A stretch of 64,000 nt of DNA from Pseudomonas oryzihabitans NBRC 102199. GTDB lineage: Bacteria > Pseudomonadota > Gammaproteobacteria > Pseudomonadales > Pseudomonadaceae. Shown here one piece after another: positions 9,123 to 18,512 of the stretch. Every line of letters starts with the position of its first letter. Position 1 is the stretch's first letter. The stretch is taken from contig NZ_BBIT01000010.1 in NCBI RefSeq assembly GCF_000730625.1, positions 62,001 to 126,000 on the forward strand. Direction: 5' to 3'. A program made the position numbers and the translations under genes. The notes under the pieces were generated by a model. The model did not search any database. It saw only the letters and a list, made by a program, of their open reading frames with translations, and was not told where the DNA came from.

Positions 9123-10283
9123 TCAGTTGAACAATCCGTAGAAGAACAGGCGAATGCTATCCCACAGGCGACGGAAGAGGCCACCCTCCTCGACCGGCTG
9201 CAGCGCGACCAGGTCGGCGGTGTGCACCACCTTGTCATCCAGCTTCACCTCGACCTTGCCGATCACCTGGCCCTGGGCGATGGGCGCGATCAGCTGCGGG
9301 TTGAGCACCATCTCGGCGTGCAGCTTCTTGGCCTGACCGCGCGGCAGGGTCATGGTCAGGTCGTTGGCCAGACCGGCCTGGACTTCGCGGCTGTCACCCT
9401 TCCATACCGGCGCCTTGGCCAGCTCGGTGCCCTTCTTGTAGAAGGACTGGGTCTCGAAGAAGCGGAAACCGTAGGTCAGCAGCTTCTGGGTCTCGGCGGC
9501 GCGGGCCTGTTCGCTGTTGGTGCCGAAGACCACGGCGACCAGACGCATGCCGTCGCGCACGGCCGAGGCCACCAGGCAGTAGCCGGCTTCGTCGGTGTGG
9601 CCGGTCTTCAGGCCGTCGACGGTCTTGTCGCGCCACAGCAAGAGGTTGCGGTTGGGCTGCTTGATGTTGTTCCAGAAGAATTCCTTCTGGGAGTAGATGG
9701 CGTAGTGCTGGGCATCGGCGTTGATGATGGCGCGCGCCAGGATCGCCATGTCGTGGGCCGAGGAATAGTGATTCGGATCCGGCAGGCCGGTGGCGTCCAT
9801 GAAGTGGGTGTTCTGCATGCCCAGCTTCTGCGCGGTGGTGTTCATCATGTCGGCGAAGGCGTCTTCGCTGCCGGCGATGTGCTCGGCCAGGGCGACGCTG
9901 GCGTCGTTGCCGGACTGGATGATGATGCCGTGCAGCAGGTCACCGACCGACACCTGGGTGCCGACCTTGATGAACATCCGCGAACCGCCGGTACGCCAGG
10001 CGTGCTCGCTAACGGTGACCATGTCCGATTCCTTGATGCGACCCCGGTTGATTTCCAGGGTGGCGATGTAGGCGGTCATCAGCTTGGTCAGGCTGGCCGG
10101 CGGCAGGCGCTGGTCGGAGTTGGATTCGGTGAGCACGGCGCCGCTGTTGGCATCCATGAGAATCCAGGCCTTGGCGGCCAGCTGGGGCGCCGCCGGAACC
10201 ATTGTCTCGGCCGCCCAGACGGCCGGGACACAGGCGATCGTTACTAGGAGGAGCAGGCGTCGAGCGAGTTTTGCGATTGTCAT
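9123..10283 (-). CDS. dacA: D-alanyl-D-alanine carboxypeptidase (PBP5/6 family)
   Basis: Low-molecular-mass penicillin-binding protein that trims the terminal D-Ala from peptidoglycan pentapeptides at the outer face of the inner membrane. The 386-residue precursor has a signal peptide ending near A-W-A-A, the active-site motifs S64-L-T-K67, S124-G-N and K226-T-G, a beta-rich C-terminal domain, and a final amphipathic segment rich in F, L and R that anchors PBP5-type enzymes to the membrane. It lies between rlpA and ybeD as in other pseudomonads, where it is often called dacC. Confidence 0.95.
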   Translation of the reverse strand: MTIAKLARRLLLLVTIACVPAVWAAETMVPAAPQLAAKAWILMDANSGAVLTESNSDQRLPPASLTKLMTAYIATLEINRGRIKESDMVTVSEHAWRTGGSRMFIKVGTQVSVGDLLHGIIIQSGNDASVALAEHIAGSEDAFADMMNTTAQKLGMQNTHFMDATGLPDPNHYSSAHDMAILARAIINADAQHYAIYSQKEFFWNNIKQPNRNLLLWRDKTVDGLKTGHTDEAGYCLVASAVRDGMRLVAVVFGTNSEQARAAETQKLLTYGFRFFETQSFYKKGTELAKAPVWKGDSREVQAGLANDLTMTLPRGQAKKLHAEMVLNPQLIAPIAQGQVIGKVEVKLDDKVVHTADLVALQPVEEGGLFRRLWDSIRLFFYGLFN

Positions 10284-10409
10284 CCGAATCTCTGAAAGGT
10301 TGGGGTATGGCAGGAGCAGCGGACCCAGACCGCACGGTCCACGGCGATCCGCGCGAGGCGGATCACGACGGCTGGGGCCGGCGACTGGGCGTCATGAAGC
10401 ATCCCTGCT

Positions 10410-11402
10410 TCAATCCGGTTGCACGAGAGACGCCTGACCCAGGCGGGCCACGCGTACACTGTTCTGGAGCTGGGAAACCTCAGCCGGCTGGACCGGTCCG
10501 AGGCGGACCCGATGCAAGGTCTGCTGGTTGCGCACCGTCGAACTGATGAACACCGGGGCACCGGTCAGGTCGCTGAGCTTGTCCTTGAGCAATTCCGCAG
10601 CGTCCGGATTGGCGAAGGCCGCCACCTGCAGATAGAGCCCAGCGGCTGGGACAGAAACGTTTTTTTTTGCGTCGACGGCCGCGGGCGTCACCGGCTCGGC
10701 GTGCTGGTTGACCGGTGGCGTATAGGTCTCGATGGCGCCGAAGGTCTGGGTCTCGGTGGTCTTCTGGGCCACCGGCGCCTGGCGCGGCTGGGCCAGTACC
10801 ATGGGCACCGCCTGGCCGCGCTGGGCCCAGTACTGCTGCGGATCTATGCCTTCGACGCTGACCCGGGCGGTGCCGATCTCGGCGTAGCCGAGCTTCTTGG
10901 CCGCGGCAAAGGACAGGTCGATGACCCGGTCGGAATAGAAGGGGCCGCGGTCGTTGACGCGCAGGATCACACTGCGGCCGTTGTCCAGGTTGGTGACCCG
11001 CACGTAGCTGGGCAGCGGCAGGGTCTTGTGCGCCGCGGTCATGCCATAGAGGTCGTAGGTCTCGCCGTTGGCGGTGGCCTGACCGTGGAACTTGGTGCCG
11101 TACCAGGACGCGGTGCCGGTCACGCGGTAGTTGCGCGAATCGGTCAGCGGGAAATAGGTCTTGCCCAGCACGGTGTAGGGATTGTTCTTCAGCGGCCCGT
11201 TGTAGGGCATGGGCACGGCGTCGGGAATGCGGCTGACGTCCACGTCCCACCAGGGCGCGCCGTCACGGTGCGGACGCAGGTAGCCACCCGGTCCGGCCAC
11301 GCCCTTGCTGGTCGGCTTGGGCGCCTGGCTGGAACAGCTCACCAGCAGCAGGCCGAGGCCCAGGCAACCGGCCAGGCGCGCCAGGGCAGTCAGGCGCATC
11401 AC
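10410..11402 (-). CDS. rlpA: Septal-ring lytic transglycosylase RlpA
   Basis: Outer-membrane lipoprotein that cleaves stem-less ('denuded') glycan strands at the septum in P. aeruginosa. The 330-residue precursor has a lipobox at Cys23 (L-V-S-C). A double-psi beta-barrel lies at about residues 95-185, with G-T-A-S-W-Y-G-T-K-F-H-G and a conserved D-R-G-P-F. A SPOR domain at about residues 255-330 would bind septal glycan. Its start overlaps the mltB stop by 4 bases. A run of nine A on the coding strand lies in the linker before SPOR. Confidence 0.95.
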   Translation of the reverse strand: MMRLTALARLAGCLGLGLLLVSCSSQAPKPTSKGVAGPGGYLRPHRDGAPWWDVDVSRIPDAVPMPYNGPLKNNPYTVLGKTYFPLTDSRNYRVTGTASWYGTKFHGQATANGETYDLYGMTAAHKTLPLPSYVRVTNLDNGRSVILRVNDRGPFYSDRVIDLSFAAAKKLGYAEIGTARVSVEGIDPQQYWAQRGQAVPMVLAQPRQAPVAQKTTETQTFGAIETYTPPVNQHAEPVTPAAVDAKKNVSVPAAGLYLQVAAFANPDAAELLKDKLSDLTGAPVFISSTVRNQQTLHRVRLGPVQPAEVSQLQNSVRVARLGQASLVQPD

Positions 11403-12421
11403 GGCTTGGCACCCTCGGCGGCATGGCGCTCGGCGATGGCATTGGCCAGATCGGTCACAGCCATGGCGTACATGACGCTGCGGTTGTATCGGGTAATGGC
11501 GTAGAAATTGGGCAGGCCCATCCAGTACTCCGGTCCCTTGTCTCCGTCGAGGCGGAACGAGGTTACACGCAAATCGTCACGCAGGGCAGGGTCTTGGGCG
11601 TTCCAGCCCAGGGCGCGCAACTCGGCGACGCTCTTGACCGGCTCGATGCCGGCCACCACGCCCTCCTCCACCCGCTCGCCGCTGACCTGGGCGCGAATGG
11701 CGGTGGGACCGCGCCCGGACCAGCCGTGGCGCTTGAAGTAGTTGGCCACGCTGCCGATGGCGTCGGTGGGATCGGACCAGATGTTGATGTGGCCGTCGCC
11801 GTCGAAGTCCACCGCATAGGCGCGGAAGCTGCCCGGCATGAATTGCGGCAGGCCCATGGCGCCGGCATAGGAACCGGTCAGGCTGAGCGGATCGACCTGC
11901 TGCTCGCGGGCCAGCAGCAGGAATTCGCGCAGCTGGCTACGGAAGAAGGGCGCGCGCGGCGGATAGTCGAAGGCCAGGGTCGATAGCGCATCCAGCACCC
12001 GGTAGTTGCCGGTGTTGCGGCCGTAGAAGGTTTCCACGCCGATGATGGCGACGATGAACTGGGCCGGCACGTCGTATTCACGCTCGGCGCGGGCCAGCGC
12101 CTCTTCGTGGGCCTTCCAGAAGTCGACGCCCTGGGCGATGCGCCGATCGGTGATGAAGATGGGGCGGTATTCGCTCCAGGGCTTGACCCGCTCGGCCGGT
12201 CGCGAGATGGCGTCGAGGATGGCCTGCTTGCGCTCGACCTCGCCGAACAGCGCCTGCAGCTGTTCCGGGGCGAAGCCATAGCTCTGACTCATCTCGGCGA
12301 TGAAGTCGCGCGTCAGCGGTGCCGCGTCGTAGTCACCCGCGACGACGCCGGTCGTCACGCCCATCGCACCCGCGAGCCCCAGGCTCAGCAGGCAGCGACG
12401 CATCCATCCCATTGTCGGCAT
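11399..12421 (-). CDS. mltB: Lytic murein transglycosylase B (SltB1 type)
   Basis: Periplasmic lytic transglycosylase. The 340-residue protein has a signal peptide with no cysteine at the cleavage site, so unlike E. coli MltB it should be soluble, like P. aeruginosa SltB1. The likely catalytic Glu130 lies in I-I-G-V-E-T-F-Y-G, and A-G-A-M-G-L-P-Q-F-M-P follows. There is no C-terminal binding domain, unlike the paralogue at 2-3.3 kb. It lies between rodA and rlpA in the elongation/septation run; its stop overlaps the rlpA start. Confidence 0.94.
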   Translation of the reverse strand: MPTMGWMRRCLLSLGLAGAMGVTTGVVAGDYDAAPLTRDFIAEMSQSYGFAPEQLQALFGEVERKQAILDAISRPAERVKPWSEYRPIFITDRRIAQGVDFWKAHEEALARAEREYDVPAQFIVAIIGVETFYGRNTGNYRVLDALSTLAFDYPPRAPFFRSQLREFLLLAREQQVDPLSLTGSYAGAMGLPQFMPGSFRAYAVDFDGDGHINIWSDPTDAIGSVANYFKRHGWSGRGPTAIRAQVSGERVEEGVVAGIEPVKSVAELRALGWNAQDPALRDDLRVTSFRLDGDKGPEYWMGLPNFYAITRYNRSVMYAMAVTDLANAIAERHAAEGAKP

Positions 12422-12442
12422 CTAACCCTTCTTTGTTGCGTG

Positions 12443-13594
12443 TTAAACCTGGGCGATCCACTTGCGGTGCGTGTGGATCGACATCAAAACTCCGAACCCG
12501 GTGAACAAGGTGACCACCGAGGTGCCGCCATAGCTGATGAATGGCAGCGGTACGCCCACCACGGGGAGCAGGCCGCTGACCATGCCGATGTTGACGAAGA
12601 CATAGACGAAGAAGGTCATGGTCACGCCGCCGGCGAGCAACTTGCCGAACAACGTCTGGGCCTGCACCGTGATGGTCAGGCCGCGACCGATGAGCAGCAG
12701 ATAGAGCACCAGCAGCAGGCAGACGCCGACCATGCCGAACTCTTCGCCGAGGACGGCAATGATAAAGTCCGTGTGACTTTCCGGCAAAAAATCCAGATGA
12801 GACTGGGTACCCAGCAGCCAGCCCTTGCCGAACACCCCGCCCGAGCCGATGGCGGCCTTGGACTGGATGATGTTCCAGCCGGCGCCCAGGGGGTCCATCT
12901 CCGGGTCGAGGAAGGTCAGGATCCGGCGCTTCTGGTAGTCGTGCAGGACAAAGAACCACATGGCCACCGCCAGGGGCACCGCGGCGCTCACCGCGCCGAT
13001 CAGCCAGCGCCACTGCAGGCCGCCGACGAACAGCACGAAGCCGCCCGAGGCCAGTACCAGCATGGCGGTGCCGAGATCGGGCTGGTCGAGGATCAGCACG
13101 AAGGGCACCACCACCAGCGACAGGCTGATGACGCTGTGCTTGAAGTTGGGCGGCAGGCTGCGCTTGGACAGGTACCAGGCCATCATCATGGGCATCAGGA
13201 GCTTCATGAATTCCGACGGCTGGAAGCGGATGACCCCGGGAATGTTGATCCAGCGGGTGGCGCCCATGGCGTTGTGGCCCATGACGTCCACCACCACCAG
13301 CAGGGCCACGCCGATCACGTAGCCCAGGGGCACCCAGCGCGCCATGAAGCGCGGTTCGAGCTGGGCGACGACGGCCATGGCCACCAGGCCGAGGCCGAAG
13401 GAGCTGGCCTGCTTGAACAGCAGGTCGAGATTGCGGCCACCCGCGGAATAGAGGACGAACAGGCCGGTCGCCCCCAGCATCAGCAGCAGGATCAGCAAGG
13501 GGCCGTCGATGTGCAGGCGCTGCAGCAGGGTGGCGCGCCGCTTCATCACGTCCCCTTCGGGGATGGTGCGATCGAAGTTGGGAGCAAGACTCAT
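12443..13594 (-). CDS. rodA: Rod-shape SEDS glycosyltransferase RodA
   Basis: Membrane-embedded peptidoglycan polymerase of the elongasome, partner of PBP2. The 383-residue protein has about ten membrane segments and SEDS hallmarks, including W-I-N-I-P-G-V-I-R-F-Q-P-S-E-F-M-K in the middle and a C-terminal P-L-P-F-I-S-Y-G-G-T-S. Its start overlaps the stop of mrdA (PBP2) by 4 bases, as expected for a co-translated pair. Confidence 0.96.
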   Translation of the reverse strand: MSLAPNFDRTIPEGDVMKRRATLLQRLHIDGPLLILLLMLGATGLFVLYSAGGRNLDLLFKQASSFGLGLVAMAVVAQLEPRFMARWVPLGYVIGVALLVVVDVMGHNAMGATRWINIPGVIRFQPSEFMKLLMPMMMAWYLSKRSLPPNFKHSVISLSLVVVPFVLILDQPDLGTAMLVLASGGFVLFVGGLQWRWLIGAVSAAVPLAVAMWFFVLHDYQKRRILTFLDPEMDPLGAGWNIIQSKAAIGSGGVFGKGWLLGTQSHLDFLPESHTDFIIAVLGEEFGMVGVCLLLVLYLLLIGRGLTITVQAQTLFGKLLAGGVTMTFFVYVFVNIGMVSGLLPVVGVPLPFISYGGTSVVTLFTGFGVLMSIHTHRKWIAQV

Positions 13595-15486
13595 GGCTGC
13601 ACCTTGGTCGCGGCGGCGGTAGTCGGCTTGGCGTACTCGGCCTTGAGATGGCCCTGGTCATCGAGCAGCCAGGCGTCGAGCACCTGACGCGCGACCGGTC
13701 CGGCCACGGCGCCACCCGACTCACCGTTCTCGACCATCACCGCCACGGCGATCTGCGGATTGTCCACTGGGGCGAAGGCGACGAACAGGGCGTGGTCGCG
13801 GTGGCGCTCCTTGAGCGCGGCCGAGTTGTACTTCTCGTTCTGGCGAATGGCGACCACCTGGGCGGTACCGCTCTTGCCGGCGATGCGGTATTGGGCACCG
13901 ACGTTGAGCTTGTGGGCGGTGCCGCGCGGATTCTGCACCACCATTTCCATGCCGTGGATGGCCCTGTCCCAGTAGCTCGGATCCTTGAGGTCGATGTCGG
14001 GCATGGGATTGGGATCCGCCGGCGGCTGGCCGTCGAGGGTCTTGGCCAGGTGCGGCCGGATCCACTGGCCATGGCTGGCGATCAGCGAGGTGACCTGAGC
14101 CAGTTGCAGCGGAGTCACCTGCATGTAGCCCTGGCCGATCCCGAGGATCAGCGTCTCGCCGGGGAACCAGGCCTGGCGGCGGGTGGCGCGCTTCCACTGG
14201 CGCGACGGCATCAGCCCCGGCGCTTCCTCGAACATGTCCAGGGCAACCTTCTGGCCGAGGCCGAACTTGCCCATGTACTCGGAGAGGCGATCGATGCCGA
14301 TCTTGTGGGCGAGGTCATAGAAGTAGGTGTCGTTGGACCTCATCAGCGCCGTATCCATGTCCACGTAGCCGTCGCCGCCGTGGTTCCAGTTGCGGTACTT
14401 GTGATCGTAGTTGGGCAGTTCGTAGTAGCCCGGATCGAAGACCCTGGCCTGGGGCGTGGTGGCGCCGGTGTCGAGACCGGCGATGGCCACCGCCGGCTTG
14501 ATGGTCGAACCGGGCGGATAGAGGCCGCGCAGCACCCGGTTGTAGAGCGGGCGATCGATGGAATCGCGCAGCTCGGAATATTCCTTGAAGCTGATCCCGG
14601 TCACGAAGGGATTGGGGTCGTAGCTCGGCTGGCTGACCATGGCCAGCACCTCGCCGGTCTTGGGCTGGATGGCGACGATGGCCCCGCGACGTCCGCCCAG
14701 GGCGGCTTCGGCGGCGGCCTGCAGCCGCGAGTCGATGGTCAGGACGATGTCCTTGCCCGGCTTGGGGTCGGTGCGATTGAGCACCCGCAGGACCCGGCCC
14801 CGGGCGTTGGTCTCGACCTCTTCGTAGCCCACCTCGCCGTGCAGTTCGGGCTCGTAGAAGCGCTCCACGCCGGTCTTGCCGATGTGGTGGGTGCCGCTGT
14901 AGTTGACCGGATCCAGGCGCTTGAGCTCCTGTTCGTTGATCCGCCCGACATAGCCCACCGAATGGGCGAAGTGCTCACCCATGGGATAGTGGCGCACCAG
15001 CTGCGCCGTCACCTCGACCCCGGGCAGGCGGAACTGGTTGACGGCGATCTTGGCGATCTGCTCCTCGGTCAGCTCGAACAGCACCGGCACCGGCTCGAAC
15101 GGCCGTCGCCCCTGCTTCATGCGCTTCTCGAAGAGTTCGCGGTCTTCCTCGGTCAGCCCCAGCACCTGCACCAGGGTATCTAGGGTCTGCCGCCAGTTGT
15201 CGGCCCGCTCCCGGGTGATGGTCAGGCTGAAGCTGGGGCGGTTGTCGGCGACGATGATGCCGTTGCGGTCGTAGATCAGGCCGCGGGTGGGCGGGATCGG
15301 CTGGACATGGACCCGGTTGTTTTCCGACAGGGTCGAGTGGTAGTCGTGTTGGATGACCTGCAGGTAGTACATGCGCGCCACCAGTACGCAGGCGAGCACG
15401 AGAAAGAGCACCGCCCCGACGGTCACGCGGGCGCGGACGAGCTGGGCGTCTTTCTCGTGGTCCTTGAGGCGTATGGGTTGCGACAT
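13591..15486 (-). CDS. mrdA: Penicillin-binding protein 2
   Basis: Class B transpeptidase that cross-links peptidoglycan during lateral-wall growth. The 631-residue protein has one N-terminal membrane anchor (about residues 21-42), a dimerisation domain, and a transpeptidase domain with Ser327 in P-P-G-S-T-I-K-P and a K-S-G-T-A motif toward the C terminus. rodA follows with a 4-base overlap and rlmH precedes by 12 bases. The last 40 residues form a short tail. Confidence 0.96.
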   Translation of the reverse strand: MSQPIRLKDHEKDAQLVRARVTVGAVLFLVLACVLVARMYYLQVIQHDYHSTLSENNRVHVQPIPPTRGLIYDRNGIIVADNRPSFSLTITRERADNWRQTLDTLVQVLGLTEEDRELFEKRMKQGRRPFEPVPVLFELTEEQIAKIAVNQFRLPGVEVTAQLVRHYPMGEHFAHSVGYVGRINEQELKRLDPVNYSGTHHIGKTGVERFYEPELHGEVGYEEVETNARGRVLRVLNRTDPKPGKDIVLTIDSRLQAAAEAALGGRRGAIVAIQPKTGEVLAMVSQPSYDPNPFVTGISFKEYSELRDSIDRPLYNRVLRGLYPPGSTIKPAVAIAGLDTGATTPQARVFDPGYYELPNYDHKYRNWNHGGDGYVDMDTALMRSNDTYFYDLAHKIGIDRLSEYMGKFGLGQKVALDMFEEAPGLMPSRQWKRATRRQAWFPGETLILGIGQGYMQVTPLQLAQVTSLIASHGQWIRPHLAKTLDGQPPADPNPMPDIDLKDPSYWDRAIHGMEMVVQNPRGTAHKLNVGAQYRIAGKSGTAQVVAIRQNEKYNSAALKERHRDHALFVAFAPVDNPQIAVAVMVENGESGGAVAGPVARQVLDAWLLDDQGHLKAEYAKPTTAAATKVQP

Positions 15487-15498
15487 CGCAGGTACGGA

Positions 15499-15966
15499 CT
15501 ACTTGTGATACGGATGGCCGGCCAGTACGGTCCAGGCGCGATAGAGCTGCTCACCGACGAGGATGCGCACCAGCGGATGCGGCAGGGTCAGCGGCGAGAG
15601 CGACCAGCGCTGTTCGCTGCGCGCCTGCACCTCGGGAGCGAGACCCTCGGGACCGCCGACCATGAGGTTGACGGTCCGGGCTTCCAGGCGCCACTGCTGG
15701 AGTGTTTCAGCCAGTTGCTCGGTGCTCCAGGGCTTGCCGGTGACCTCCAGGGTCACCACGCGCTCGCCCGGCTGCACCTTGGCCAGCATGGCCTCACCCT
15801 CCTGGCGGATCAGCCGGGCGACATCGGCGTTCTTGCCCCGGGTCTGCAGCGGGATCTCGACGAGTTCCAGCGGCAGTTCCGGCGGCAGACGCTTGACGTA
15901 CTCGTGCCAGCCCTCTTCGACCCAGCGCGGCATGCGCGAGCCGACGGCGATGAGACGCAGGCGCAC
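15499..15966 (-). CDS. rlmH: 23S rRNA pseudouridine-1915 N3-methyltransferase
   Basis: SPOUT-class methyltransferase that modifies pseudouridine 1915 in helix 69 of the 70S ribosome. The 155-residue protein matches the family length, with the M-R-L-R-L-I-A-V-G start and the trefoil-knot segment F-M-V-G-G-P-E-G-L in the form L-M-V-G-G-P-E-G-L. The C terminus ends L-A-G-H-P-Y-H-K, as expected for RlmH. It lies 5 bases after rsfS. Confidence 0.96.
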   Translation of the reverse strand: MRLRLIAVGSRMPRWVEEGWHEYVKRLPPELPLELVEIPLQTRGKNADVARLIRQEGEAMLAKVQPGERVVTLEVTGKPWSTEQLAETLQQWRLEARTVNLMVGGPEGLAPEVQARSEQRWSLSPLTLPHPLVRILVGEQLYRAWTVLAGHPYHK

Positions 15967-15971
15967 CGGGC

Positions 15972-16322
15972 TTATTCGCCGTGGGCGGCGCGGCTCTGCT
16001 CGGCACCGCGCCAGAGGCGCTCGAGGTCATAGAACTCGCGGGTGGTCGGCAGCATCACGTGGACGACCACGTCGCCCAGGTCCAGCAGCGCCCATTCGCC
16101 GCCTTCCAGGCCTTCGCTGCCCAGCGGGCGCACGCCCTGATGCTTGACCTTTTCCAGCACGTTGTCGGCCAGCGACTTGACGTGGCGGCTGGAGGTGCCG
16201 CTGGCGATGACCATGATGTCGGTCACGCTGGTCTTTTCCCGCACGTCCAGGGAGATGATGTCCTGGGCCTTCATGTCTTCCAGGGCGGCGATGGCCACCT
16301 GGACGAGTTGTTCGCTTTGCAT
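15972..16322 (-). CDS. rsfS: Ribosomal silencing factor RsfS
   Basis: Binds L14 on the 50S subunit and blocks subunit joining in slow growth. The 116-residue protein shows the Iojap-family core with [19 protein letters not shown] and [15 protein letters not shown]. Start chosen at 16322 because the longer frame is out of register with family proteins. It lies between nadD and rlmH in the standard order. Confidence 0.95.
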   Translation of the reverse strand: MQSEQLVQVAIAALEDMKAQDIISLDVREKTSVTDIMVIASGTSSRHVKSLADNVLEKVKHQGVRPLGSEGLEGGEWALLDLGDVVVHVMLPTTREFYDLERLWRGAEQSRAAHGE

Positions 16323-16332
16323 GGTGTAGCTC

Positions 16333-16995
16333 TTACCTCGGTTCGGAGGACGCCGGATAGAGGCCGTGCGTCCGGATGTAGTCAAGCACGGCATCGGGCA
16401 CCAGGAAGCGGATGGACTTCCCGGTGGCCAAGAGGCCGCGGATCTGGGTGGCGGACACCGCGAGCGGGTTCTGCCAGATAAAGGTGATCTGCCCGCCCGG
16501 CCCCTTGAGGGCCTGGGGATCGGGCTGACTGCGCGCCGCCAGGAAATCGCGCAATTCCTGGCAGGGCTCGCTGTCGGCGTCGGGTCGTTGCAGGACCAGG
16601 ATGTGGCACAGCTCCAGCAACTCGCGCCAGCGGTGCCAACTCGGCAGGCCGCAGAAGGCGTCCCAGCCCAGCATGAGCAACAGCTGCACCTCACCGCCGA
16701 GTTCGGCGCGCAGGCTTTCCAGGGTCTCTATGGTATAGGAGTGGCGCGTCCGGCGCAGTTCCCGGTCATCGACCACCAGGGTCGCGACGTCGGCCACCGC
16801 AAGGCGCACCATCGCCAGGCGATCCTCGGCGGAGACGCTGGGCGCCTCGCGATGGGGCGGCCGGGCGCTGGGGATCAGCCGCAGTTCGTCCAGCGCCAGG
16901 GCCTCGGCCACCTCGAGCGCCGCGCGCAGGTGACCGATGTGCACGGGATCGAAGGTACCGCCGAACAAGCCGATGCGGGTGGGCAGGCTGCTCAT
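16333..16995 (-). CDS. nadD: Nicotinate-nucleotide adenylyltransferase
   Basis: Adenylates nicotinate mononucleotide to deamido-NAD. The 220-residue protein begins with the nucleotidyltransferase signature [11 protein letters not shown] at residues 13-23, including the H-x-G-H catalytic pair, and ends with a segment in the position of the family's I-S-S-T-x-I-R motif, here V-S-A-T-Q-I-R. Its start overlaps the proA stop by one base, and rsfS follows 10 bases after its stop. Confidence 0.95.
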   Translation of the reverse strand: MSSLPTRIGLFGGTFDPVHIGHLRAALEVAEALALDELRLIPSARPPHREAPSVSAEDRLAMVRLAVADVATLVVDDRELRRTRHSYTIETLESLRAELGGEVQLLLMLGWDAFCGLPSWHRWRELLELCHILVLQRPDADSEPCQELRDFLAARSQPDPQALKGPGGQITFIWQNPLAVSATQIRGLLATGKSIRFLVPDAVLDYIRTHGLYPASSEPR

Positions 16996-18260
16996 CAGCT
17001 GCGGACGTGACCGTCGCCGAAGACCACGTATTTCTCGCTGGTCAGTCCTTCCAGGCCCACCGGCCCGCGGGCGTGCAGCTTGTCAGTGGAGATGCCGATC
17101 TCGGCGCCCAGGCCGTATTCGAAGCCGTCGGCGAAGCGCGTGGAGGCATTGACCATCACCGACGCCGAATCGACCTCGGTCAGGAAACGCCGGGCGTCGC
17201 TGAAATTCTCGGTGACGATGGCATCGGTATGCTGCGAGCCATAGGCATTGATGTGCTCGATGGCCGCATCGAGGCCATCCACCACCCGAATGGACAGGAT
17301 CGGCGCGTTGTATTCGGTGCGCCAGTCTTCTTCGCTGGCCAGCAGGACGTCGGTGCCGAGCAGCGCTCGGGTCCGCTCGCAGCCGCGCAGCTCCACCTGC
17401 TTGTCGCGATAGATGGCGGCCAGGGGCGGCAACACCCGCTCCGCGATGGCCGCATGGACCAGCAGCGTCTCCATGGTGTTGCAGGGCGCATAGCGCTGGG
17501 TCTTGGCGTTGTCGGCGATGCGAATGGCCTTGTCGACGTCGGCAGCGCGGTCGATGTAGACGTGGCAGATACCGTCCAGGTGCTTGATCACCGGTACCCG
17601 GGCATCGCGACTGATGCGCTCGATCAGGCTCTTGCCACCCCGCGGCACGATGACGTCGACGTATTCGGGCATGGTGATCAGCGCGCCCACGGCTGCGCGG
17701 TCGGTGGTCTCCACCACCTGGACCAGCTCAGCCGGCAGCTCGGCTTCGGCCAGACCGGCCTGGATGCAGGCGGCGATGGCCTGGTTGGAATGGATGGCTT
17801 CGGAGCCGCCGCGCAGGATGGTGGCATTGCCGGACTTGAGGCAAAGACTGGCCGCATCGATGGTCACATTGGGACGCGACTCGTAAATGATGCCGATGAC
17901 GCCCAGCGGCACGCGCATCTTGCCCAGCTGGATGCCCGAGGGCACGTATCTCATGTCGCGGATTTCGCCGATGGGATCGGGCAGCGTCGCCACCTGGCGC
18001 AGACCCTCGATCATGTCGTCGATGCGCTGGGGCGTCAGCGCCAGGCGATCCAGCATGGCAGGGTCCAGACCGTTGGCGCGCGCAGCGGCCAGGTCCTGCT
18101 CATTGGCCGCGGTGAGCTCGGCACGGCGAGCGTCCAGGGCGGTGGCGGCCGCGAGCAAGGCGCGGTTCTTTTGGGCGGTGCTCGCCCGGGCGGCGACCCG
18201 CGACGCGGCACGGGCAGCCTGGCCAAGACGGGTCATGTAGGCGGAGACGGACTCGGTCAT
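16995..18260 (-). CDS. proA: Gamma-glutamyl phosphate reductase
   Basis: Second step of proline synthesis: NADPH-dependent reduction of gamma-glutamyl phosphate to glutamate semialdehyde. The 421-residue protein shows the aldehyde-dehydrogenase fold with the catalytic Cys in [10 protein letters not shown] and a V-I-P-R-G-G-K-S-L-type segment, here I-V-P-R-G-G-K-S-L. The start at 18260 gives M-T-E-S-V; the longer frame is not conserved. First gene of the minus-strand run ending at lipA. Confidence 0.96.
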   Translation of the reverse strand: MTESVSAYMTRLGQAARAASRVAARASTAQKNRALLAAATALDARRAELTAANEQDLAAARANGLDPAMLDRLALTPQRIDDMIEGLRQVATLPDPIGEIRDMRYVPSGIQLGKMRVPLGVIGIIYESRPNVTIDAASLCLKSGNATILRGGSEAIHSNQAIAACIQAGLAEAELPAELVQVVETTDRAAVGALITMPEYVDVIVPRGGKSLIERISRDARVPVIKHLDGICHVYIDRAADVDKAIRIADNAKTQRYAPCNTMETLLVHAAIAERVLPPLAAIYRDKQVELRGCERTRALLGTDVLLASEEDWRTEYNAPILSIRVVDGLDAAIEHINAYGSQHTDAIVTENFSDARRFLTEVDSASVMVNASTRFADGFEYGLGAEIGISTDKLHARGPVGLEGLTSEKYVVFGDGHVRS

Positions 18261-18512
18261 GGTCGGCGGCCTGCGAAAGACGGTGGGAAAGCCGCAGAGT
18301 ATAGCGTCGCCGGGCCCTGCGCGGCCAGCGCCGAGGGGCCTGGCGATGGCATTCGCCTGCTCGATTTGGTTGACTCGCCACGGCCTGTCGGGAATCATCC
18401 GCGGCTGTATTTGCCGTTCAGCTTGCGTTCAGCTATTCACTTATAGCCGAAATCGTCCCCAGCTCTGCGCCAGGTGCTGCAGCGACGCCTACCAGTCTTC
18501 ACGGAAAGAACC
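18261..18512. promoter_or_regulatory. Divergent control region between proA and the bcsC paralogue
   Basis: 252 bases without a gene. Two copies of CGTTCAGCT occur at 18415-18423 and 18426-18434, an 11-base period matching one DNA turn, and TTATAG at 18441-18446 could serve as a -10 element. A GGAAAG ribosome site lies 5 bases before the ATG at 18513. The repeats may be a regulator site; no known consensus was matched. Confidence 0.35.

Noticed and set aside
12107-13687. Plus-strand frame opposite rodA and mltB
   Set aside because: His/Gln-rich shadow of two recognised membrane and wall enzymes; no ribosome site or domain.
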